A stretch of DNA of 64,000 nucleotides, from positions 248,001-312,000 of the forward strand of contig JAWZYV010017493.1 in assembly GCA_038373885.1 (NCBI GenBank). The letters are read 5' to 3'. The notes below the pieces were generated by a model that did no database searches, was not told the origin of the DNA, and saw only the letters and a program-made list of their open reading frames with translations. Source of the stretch: Cheiracanthium punctorium (Eukaryota > Arthropoda > Arachnida > Araneae > Cheiracanthiidae). Positions 58,501 through 64,000 of the stretch are shown here, in pieces; positions within the stretch are counted from its first letter, which is position 1, and each line of letters opens with the position of its first letter. The translations under genes and the position numbers were made by a program.

Positions 58501-59423
58501 AACTTCACACAAATCCGAAACGTACGTTGACTAAAAGTTTGTGTGGTATATTTGCGTTATTGTGCAAAACCATTTTTGTTTTAACGACGTTTTCTGTCGA
58601 ATAAGCTTACTTACAAAACATTTGGATGAGAAGCACAAACTATTTGTACCAACTAGATTCTTATTTCCGATAGCAATCTCAGAAAACCATTCTCCCTTTG
58701 TAAACTGGTAGCCCTTAAACTCTCAGATAAACGGAAAGCCCAATAAATTTAAAGAATGCTGCCCCGGTAAATAGAATTTCTGTATTCGCAAAGTGAAAAA
58801 CATATACGTCATTTCTCGTAAATACACAGAAGAAAGGCTTTTAAATCCATTGAACTTAAAATTGACTTTTTGTTACAAGTTTTTTTTCCTATTCTTCTTG
58901 CTTTTTGAGTCGTATGCTGTTTTTCCATGAATATCATAGGAAGCGTGGAATATAATAAGATTACTGCGTGAGATTTAGTTCTATACCTAGATGTTTTCTG
59001 TTCAGTTTTTTTTTTTTTTTTTACGAATGGGGAAGAAGTAAAATGTTACAGATATGCTACTAATAAACATAACTTTTTGTCTGGTTAAAAACTTTTATGA
59101 TGTTTTGAAAGTTTGCAAGATTTGAACTTGGTGCAATAGTCTAATGTAAGCTAATGAAATATGTATGTGACAGCCTTTGTCAGACGCAGTGTCAGATCTT
59201 GGCAGGATCTTAGTAGTTTTTAGGAACTAAAATTATACTTTGTCTGTTTGCCATCAATTAATTAATTAAATAAACACATATAATACTTTACACTAATGCT
59301 TCCTTTCACTTTCAGTTACTCAATAATATTTCACGGCTGTGGTTGTTTGCGTTGTTTTTAGATAAAACTGATGTATTTCTAACAGGGAACTTCACAAACT
59401 TCGGTGTGACTCGTACCTGTTTG
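47176..59423 (+). CDS. Candidate multi-exon gene, partial, unidentified (three exons)
   Basis: Three exon candidates have convincing splice borders. 47176-47227 follows GTGTTTCTTTGCAG and precedes GTAAAC. 54115-54238 follows TCTATTCATCAG and precedes GTGAGT. 59386-59423 follows TGTATTTCTAACAG and precedes GTAAGT. The first exon is open in only one frame (YGDVEVLHYLKVVTNSS). Continuing that phase, the second exon stays open for 41 codons, with protein-like sequence including RLFFVQPVCGVQQVSQNCG, and the third stays open and reads ELHKLRCDSYLF. Phases therefore agree across both joins. The two long putative introns contain mariner, Tc1 and hAT debris but no competing gene. I do not recognise the family, and neither the first nor the last exon is visible, so the gene would extend beyond what I can see. 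It could still be coincidence. Confidence 0.38.
47228..48544. other. Putative intron: poly-T tract and GACGGATCC repeats
   Basis: A run of 22 T at 47235-47256. At about 47931-47998 the string AATATTGACGGATCC occurs twice, with its reverse complement GGATCCGTC between them. No gene is seen; the overlapping open frames at 47999-48305 lack domains. Confidence 0.4.
48545..48790 (+). pseudogene. Decayed Tc1-type transposase fragment
   Basis: Translation in shifting frames gives KRYQDILDNNLP (compare the Tc1 block before the QDNARPH motif) and then, from 48625, ERDVRGSYHLLCNLSEF...QCLVESMLRLIAAV, which is the typical Tc1 C-terminal end (LVESMPRRVxAVI). The QDNARPH and SPDLSPIE segments in between are missing, so two of the three catalytic residues are gone. 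No inverted ends were located. It lies in the putative intron of the candidate gene. Confidence 0.6.
49245..49382 (-). pseudogene. Mariner transposase, C-terminal half fragment
   Basis: Reads QFDHPSYSLGLVPSDYRELL and continues DMKREL...IFESNDEIPTS with a TGA at 49242-49244. This matches the mariner block with the D34D signature (HPPYSPDLAPSDYHLF type); the second catalytic D of that pair is retained in VPSD. It is the downstream half of a gene whose upstream half lies at 51044-51205; the two are separated by the TIR element at 49383-51043. The sequence after the stop does not resemble the rest of a mariner gene. Confidence 0.8.
49383..51043. mobile_element. TIR transposon (1,661 bp, non-autonomous) inserted in a mariner gene
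   Basis: The left end GGGCCCTAGCACGATCTTCT and the right end (reverse complement) GAGCTCTAGAACGATCTTAT continue with TCGGAAA in both, and both are bordered outside by CTG (49380-49382 and 51044-51046). A 3-bp duplication together with GGG/GAG-starting ends would suit a PIF/Harbinger-type element, though I cannot confirm the class. Terminal regions carry many TTCCGA/TCGGAA motifs, and a perfect TGACGTCA lies at 49446-49453. No transposase is encoded; the open frames at 49226-49618 and 49300-49551 span the element's ends and are not genes. A tRNA-like segment lies inside at about 50547-50625. Confidence 0.8.
50547..50625 (-). repeat. tRNA-like sequence (SINE head or tRNA relic)
   Basis: On the minus strand GGTGGCTGAATCGGTAAGAC is a good tRNA A-box region, and GTGATCGAACCCCGTG about 30 bases further resembles a B-box/T-arm. 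The anticodon stem and acceptor stem do not pair well, so it is unlikely to be a working tRNA gene. A T-run follows downstream, as in many SINEs. Confidence 0.35.
51044..51205 (-). pseudogene. Mariner transposase, middle fragment
   Basis: Contains LRRA (51161-51172), then after a one-base deletion IQNKRRGILSKGIVLLHDNA and RPYTAGDTQKMIRQCLWDQ, the region around the second catalytic aspartate (HDN). It stops exactly at the border of the TIR element, after the CAG codon that is also the duplicated triplet. Counting across to the fragment at 49245-49382 with the insert and one CAG removed gives exactly 34 residues between the HDN aspartate and the VPSD aspartate, the mariner D34D spacing. Confidence 0.85.
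51226..51288 (+). pseudogene. Mariner C-terminal tail, in inverted orientation
   Basis: On the + strand this reads VTRYGKCFNIGGNYLEEKF, matching the mariner C-terminus (LVxRYxKCLNxxGDYVEK type). It is next to, but opposite in orientation to, the minus-strand middle fragment, so the old mariner copy has been internally inverted or two copies have been juxtaposed. Confidence 0.65.
51289..51658. other. Short AT-rich stretch with a 27-base poly-T
   Basis: T run at 51340-51366. Nothing else is recognised. Confidence 0.5.
51659..52142. mobile_element. hAT-like MITE (484 bp)
   Basis: The left end CAGGGTCTCCAAATTACTGC and the right end AAAAGTTTGGAGACCCCCTA are inverted matches (GGGTCTCCAAA). Flanking octamers TTCTAGAG (51651-51658) and TTCTACAG (52143-52150) agree at seven of eight positions. 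GC-rich subterminal blocks GGGCCATATGCGGTCCG and CGCCGTATAGAGCG are typical of this kind of hAT derivative. No transposase is present; the open frame at 51631-51852 is incidental. Confidence 0.8.
52151..54114. other. Putative intron, poly-A tract, no other feature
   Basis: A run of 31 A lies at 52503-52533. The open frame at 53356-53640 lacks any motif. Nothing else is recognised. Confidence 0.4.
54239..56226. other. Putative intron, no feature seen
   Basis: AT-rich without recognisable repeats or coding sequence. Confidence 0.4.
56227..57598 (+). mobile_element. Decayed Tc1 element, relative of 13915-15323
   Basis: Left end TACACTCCTGTTTCTAAAAG followed by ATGCAACA. The right end, reverse-complemented, reads ACACTCGTTATCGGAAGATG followed by CAACA. 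Both resemble the TIRs of the intact element (CACTGCTGGCCA...TGCAACACC). A GTATAAATAAAG box precedes the transposase start. Length (about 1.37 kb) and layout match the intact copy in the opposite orientation. Both ends have accumulated changes and the flanking TA at the right is lost. Confidence 0.78.
56471..57455 (+). pseudogene. Tc1 transposase pseudogene
   Basis: Starts MPRRRQGAKFERLMEYERGR, clearly similar to the intact transposase N-terminus, and runs 90 codons to a stop at 56741-56743. Later frames show RRRLRRRLRVRT and KRNHRRLRLQWAHEH, then GVMVWGVIS near 57061, LAYSPDMSSIEFVW near 57233 (the SPDLSPIE block) and ALPQECIQNLFDSMPCRMHAV near 57361 (in parts). These motifs fall in at least three different frames with several stops, and the QDNARPH motif is not recognisable. 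The gene is dead. Confidence 0.82.
57610..57650 (+). mobile_element. Helitron 3' terminus (remnant)
   Basis: CCCGTCCGAAGAACGG forms a decayed hairpin followed by AGACTTCAGCTAA and then T. It is nearly the same as the 3' end of the Helitron at 33368-36015 (CCCGTGCGAAGAACGGGTAC then TTCAGCTAG). Only the terminus could be recognised; the rest may lie to the left of the Tc1 element or be lost. Confidence 0.65.
57651..59385. other. Putative intron, no gene seen
   Basis: AT-rich. CTAATGCTTCCTTTCACTTT near 59297 resembles the left part of the SINE region at 39106 (CTAACGCTTCCTTTTACTCT), a possible repeat relic. Confidence 0.35.
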
Positions 59424-60161
59424 GTAAGTATAAATTACATTCTTTAGTTTAAATTACTGTTTTGTGGTACTGAAGACGGTGTATTACTGTTGCGGAAACA
59501 TATTTGCGGTTACATTATTTTTAGAGTTTTCCATATATTGTTGGTTGTCTATTAATTTGCACCAAGCTAAGATTTTTCAGGCATGAATTTGTAAAATCAC
59601 TTCAGGTATGAATTTGTGTAATCACTCGCGTTAATTCTGAAATAAGCCGCTGGACGATGCCAAGGAGTGAACTAGTTGAAGTAGCGGTACACCACAGATC
59701 ATATACGAAAGTTCTGTTCAGTAGCTACTCTCAATTTGTCGGAAGACACTATTTTCTGCATTTTTTCATAATGAGTAAACTTTTAGGTCTTTATTCAAAC
59801 TTAGAATAGACATACGAGTATTAAACTTTAGTATAATCTAGTAAAAATTCTATTTCCCTTGCTTGTACTAAAAAAAGGGTCTCTTTCTTCAACTAACTGT
59901 GCGTTTGTTTTCATATAACTTACTCGTGAAATTTGTGTCAAAATTCCAATATGTTGACAAGACGGTTTTTCCAACAGCATACGGGGCACGTAATCCAAAT
60001 CGTATGTCGTCGTTGAAAAACGTTTTCCAAAAAAAAAAAAAAAACGTTTTTCCAACTGAATCAGCTAACCTTTTTAAAAAATGTTCTTATTGTGAAATGA
60101 AATTTGCCAAATAACTGTATCTGGAACGGTTAATTCTAAGATGTTTTATTACAGATTTAAA
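59424..60161. other. Sequence downstream of the last recognised exon, no feature seen
   Basis: Contains an imperfect hairpin around a poly-A run, AAAAACGTTTTCC and CGTTTTTCCAA near 60016-60053. The open frames at 59828-60114 are incidental. Confidence 0.4.
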
Positions 60162-60382
60162 ATGGTCCGCAATCATAAAAGGAAGACCGGCAGGGGCTCA
60201 TATACTCCTGAAATAATAAGTACCGCTCTAGTATTAGTGCGGGAAAGAGCTGGTGGTGGTTAATGCAGAAAGCAGTTACAGAAAAGCATCTACATAGACT
60301 TCAACATTCTCCAAAGACTCTGAACAATTATGGGTCTAGTTCTCGTTCTTTGAACAGTCCCCTTCAAGCAGTGCTTGCATAA
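60162..60382 (+). pseudogene. Decayed pipsqueak-type HTH fragment (pogo/Tigger-like)
   Basis: Starts MVRNHKRKTGRGSYTPEIIS, the typical opening of a pipsqueak helix-turn-helix domain (basic KRKT.RGS then a helix). The frame breaks after about 29 residues. The next part is found one frame over (NAESSYRKAS), and after another shift PKTLNNYGSSSRSLNSPLQA with a TAA at 60380-60382. The three pieces together cover the order expected of the domain (start, RKAA helix, P.xTL recognition helix). With two frameshifts and a stop in 220 bases it is a dead fragment. The domain is common in pogo/Tigger transposases and in host transcription factors; no DDE part or inverted ends were seen. Confidence 0.6.
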
Positions 60383-62672
60383 GATGTGAAATCCCGCCGT
60401 GTGAAAACTGCACCAGTGGTGATGTTATATATTTTGTTTGTGCTCACTGTGATTGAGAAAAATACATATTTTGTTTTTACAAAAAGTTTTTCTTTGTAAA
60501 ACTGTTTTTTTAACTTAAAATGATGACAACTGGCCACTCTTCTACCAAACATATTTTTTGTACACTGAAAACAAAATAAACAACTCAATACATATTATTT
60601 GGTAGGCAACAAATATTCTGACAGTCCTACAGCATTTAAATAAATACAATTGTTCCGACGAATTAATACAGATTCCCACAGTGATTCAGACAAGCCATTT
60701 TGAATGAGCAATTATACAAATGTTAGTTTATTTTACCTCTTGTTACTAGGTTTCATCAATGTGTATAACTGTTTATGAATGCATCAATAGAAAATGCAGA
60801 AAATAATCCGAGTCATTCTCATTGAATATAAGAAATATAATTTGTAACAATTTTTGAGAATGATCTTAAAAAATTGTTGATTAGAAAACCAGCTATGAAC
60901 ACATAGACTCATTTTCTGAAATGTTACAAATACGGGATCTTTTAGGATAAGAAAAACTCTTTGGAAATTACTGCCTGATAAATACAGAAATAACATCTCT
61001 AGATCAAGCTTGACTCAAGGTATTTTCTTCAGTGCTTTTTCACTTGCTGTGATAAAAGACTTTCGATCTATTGAATCGGAATCTATATCACTCTTCAGAT
61101 GCATCTTTATCTGGTGGAATTCCTTTCTTAGAGGCTTTAAGACGTTCCATTACGCCTTGCATCGACAAGAATTACATTTGCGGTAATCGGATTACAAGAC
61201 CCCTGTTGATTCTTTGAGAATTTTTGTTTGGGTCCTTCAAAAGTGTTTCTTATAGACTTTACCTTACGATAGATCACGTTATTTTTATTTCATGACAAAT
61301 GTGACAACTGAATAAAGTGATTTTATAAATTATGTTGCAGGTTATTTTAATACAAACGCATAAACCTTACATCGTTAAAAAACTTAACCTTCTTTAAATT
61401 TAAAAGATTTGATCATTATCAAGATATTAAGGCCGAATCTTGCAGAGAAAGCTATTAAGCTAAATTTTATAAAAAAATTTCGATAAACCGTAAATACCTC
61501 CATTTTAAAAAAAGCCAATAAATTATTTTATCAAATAAACAAAAAAAAAAATTCAATTAAATTTACATGGTAAAATATTTTTTTTTATATATGCGAGTTC
61601 TGAAAATCTGCCAATAAAACTGAGAACTCATAAATAGGCTTTTAATCATACACTGCTTTGTTCAATTTGCTTAAAAAATTTTGAGAACCTTTGTAGTCAT
61701 CTTTGCATGGAAGGATAACAAAGCTGTGCTACACAAACTTCAAATCTAATGAATGCTGCGACACTGAAATTGTAAGAAGAACCACCAGAGATAGAAAAAT
61801 ATTTTATTTCCATTACTTTTTATAATAACAGAATTAAATTTTTACTTTGTGGCGATTTTATTATTGTTTTGCTGAGATAAATACTTTTGCTTGTATTATT
61901 GGCTCCGTATAATAAATCCATCATAAATACTTAAATTTTTAGACTGCTAATCCAAATTTTGAAACTAAGTAGTTTAAAATTTTTCTTCTTAAAAAGTAAT
62001 TTTTAATAAAAAATTCAGCTAAAACTATTGAGCAGCTACATTGTAAAAGTAACATTGATAACATTGTAAAAGTTATCGATCACTGCTTGGAGTTTTAGAT
62101 TAGTATACTTGATCACATTTTCATAAGTTATGAGATATAAAATTTACTGTTATGCTTGTTTAAGTTTGGTTACGAAACATTTAGTTCATCTTGTTAATTA
62201 ATCTTTTCCACGTTCTTAAAATTCCCCCATCCCTAATGTTTCTTCCAAAGATAAGCTGCTATTCATTAGGATGTTTAAAAAAAATCGAACTTAGAACCTA
62301 ATTTCATGTATAAGAGTTCCTATGGGATTAAAAATCATCCAGTTTAACTCTAAAAAAACCTAGAGATTTAAAGATTAAAAAAAAAGGACTAATGTTCTTT
62401 TTACAAAAAAAAAGAAGAAAAAATAAACTTTTTAAAATTAAATAAGGGGATTTTTATAAATGCCACATGTTACTGAAACTTCTTGATTCAGAAAGATATT
62501 AAATTTAGAAAATATTTACGTTAAAAAACGTGCTATTGTTCAGATTGGATGTTAATAAATAGTACCAGGTTACCGAGCCATGCTCAGAATCTAAAGGCTC
62601 CTTAAGTGTAAAATTTATGAATACGTAAATGCCTTGGCACGTATCAATAATCTTCATGGTTGCCAAAGATTT
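60383..62672. other. Intergenic, weak coding-like patch only
   Basis: AT-rich. On the minus strand at 61088-61162 a 24-codon frame (MQGVMERLKASKKGIPPDKD and four more residues) has a protein-like composition and ends in TGA. It could be a terminal exon, but no good acceptor precedes it. Nothing else is seen. Confidence 0.3.
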
Positions 62673-62976
62673 TCATCGCTGTCGGATCACCCATACATTA
62701 TCAGGTAAGCTTTGGTCGGCATTCAATGTTACAATGGCATATACTTTGTTTTGAAGAGGGATGCTAAATATCCGATGGTCGGTGCCATCAGAGTTGAGCA
62801 AAAAGTAGTTTAACGTAAGGTGCCTCCTTTCCTTCTGTAGCAGATCAGCGAGGGTATCAGCGAAGATCTTGGGCGATGCATTCACTAACAGCATCTTCAT
62901 TACTTCAGAAATATATCTGTCCATATTGAGGACGTTCAAATTCAGCATCAAGAATATGAGTTGGTTGAACTGTCAG
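62673..62976 (-). CDS. Unidentified open frame, possible terminal exon
   Basis: The frame is open from a possible acceptor (CATCTGACAG, ending about 62977) to TGA at 62673-62675, about 100 codons. The first in-frame ATG is at 62946-62948, giving MLNLNVLNMDRYISEVMKML and onward. The composition is balanced, with few repeats and mixed hydrophobic and charged residues (HRIFSIPLQNKVYAIVTLNA, QSLPDNVWVIRQR), and codon use is more even than in the flanks. The C-terminal half reads like alternating beta-strands. I recognise no domain. It could be the last exon of a minus-strand gene whose other exons lie beyond the window, or a gene relic. Confidence 0.4.
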
Positions 62977-64000
62977 ATGAATGAGTTTATAAAAAAAAAA
63001 TTCATCAAGTCCTACACGGTTCGCAACGTAGCAGTACACACCAAAATCGTTAATAGTTTTACTCGTCATATACTGTGAACAAAGCCATTGTAAAGTATGC
63101 TTTCAAATTTCGAATTCTTTGAAATGTGGGTGACATCGAAGAAACAACCACACCAATTCATTAGGAAATTCGGAATGTCCTACATCAATCTTACAGTCCC
63201 CAAAATAGTTTCAGTTAATTTTTGTTTTTACTCTTCAGAAAAATGCAAAGCTCCAGGGTGAATGCAATCCATATTAAAAAGTTTTAAACTATGATAATAA
63301 GTACGCACGTTTGTGGCAGCTTTGTAGATACTTAGACTGTTTACCCGAAGTATTTGTCGACGTCTAGCTGTTCCATGTCGTTCTCCTTCCAAATACTAAT
63401 CATCTGTTTCATCTGCTTGTGTCTGAACTGCACATTCACACATTTGGGCTAAGTGCTGCTGTCTGTGATCATATGTTTCCACAGCTCGTTTTTGAGCTAC
63501 ACTTTCATGCATTTACGTCTATATAATACATCTATGATGATAATTCTTTACGATTGAAATTGTAAATTTCTCTATAGTGCTTCAATTCACATAAAATACT
63601 TATTTTTTTCTAATTCAAAGAAAATACATCTTGCATAAACAAATTCTACAAACATAAATTCAATCTTATAGATACATAAATATAGATGCCATAAAGTATA
63701 ATCTTACATAAATATGCTTTAAACATAATTTTATTTTATAAACTCACGCTTAAGAAAAGAAAAAGTGTAATGCAATTTAAATTATTAGTACAAAAGGACA
63801 CTTCGAAATCATGAAATCAAAAACAGAATAGATCAAAAATATTCTTTTATAATAACCCTAACAACTACTTAAACGTTGACAATAATAGAACAAACGGATG
63901 GACTGAAGAAAATGGACTTCTAACCTCGAATAGATCAAAAATACATCGCTCCTATGTAGTTACGCTGATCCCTGACTCTGTCACAATTCCTGTTCAATCT
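62977..64000. other. No gene seen
   Basis: AT-rich. GTGTCTGAACTGCACATTCA and related strings near 63420-63510 recur loosely, but no clear feature emerges. Confidence 0.35.

Overview
Eukaryotic window. It is AT-rich, has almost no long open frames, contains GT-AG introns, and is packed with DNA transposons, Helitrons and MITEs. The protein-coding content and the repeat types suggest an arthropod, most likely a chelicerate (an orb-weaver-type spider would fit). That assignment is inference, because no species marker is visible.

Genes. The one confidently readable host gene is a four-exon EF-hand gene of the MCFD2 family on the + strand (coding exons 15503-15594, 15885-15968, 19519-19643, 21078-21214; 145 codons). 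It has a signal peptide, two canonical EF-hand loops, a C-terminal HKEL and an AATAAA signal 19 bases after the stop codon. A second, unidentified + strand gene is proposed from three phase-compatible exon candidates (47176-47227, 54115-54238, 59386-59423). Two minus-strand open frames (4458-4893, membrane-like; 62673-62951) are possible exons of unknown genes.

Mobile elements dominate. There is an intact Tc1 element with an uninterrupted DD34E transposase (13915-15323) just upstream of the MCFD2-like start, a decayed relative (56227-57598) and a further Tc1 remnant (about 48545-48790). A mariner gene is broken by a 1,661-bp TIR element (49383-51043); removing the insert and one copy of its 3-bp duplication restores the D34D spacing exactly. 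Two Helitrons with canonical A|TC...CTAG|T ends (29426-30764 minus, 33368-36015 plus) carry minisatellite arrays. Three copies of a Helitron-like family with CTAG and TCTCTC ends lie at 6574-8243, 11385-12584 and 25823-27137, the last interrupted by a pogo-like MITE. Three TTAA-flanked piggyBac-like MITEs are present, one in intron 3 of the MCFD2-like gene and one inside a SINE. Several hAT-like MITEs, two fold-back elements, a minisatellite-bearing repeat in two copies of different length, a five-copy SINE family and a decayed pipsqueak-type HTH fragment (60162-60382) complete the list.

Layout: 1-13.9 kb is intergenic with repeats. 13.9-21.2 kb holds Tc1 plus the MCFD2-like gene, whose introns carry a SINE, a minisatellite element and a piggyBac MITE. 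21-47 kb is a repeat-rich desert with nested insertions. 47-59.4 kb is the candidate second gene, with the mariner/Tc1/hAT debris in its putative introns. 59.4-64 kb is mostly featureless apart from the HTH fragment and one minus-strand open frame. I see no new multi-gene system; the most informative structures are the nested insertions whose empty sites can be deduced from the sequence.
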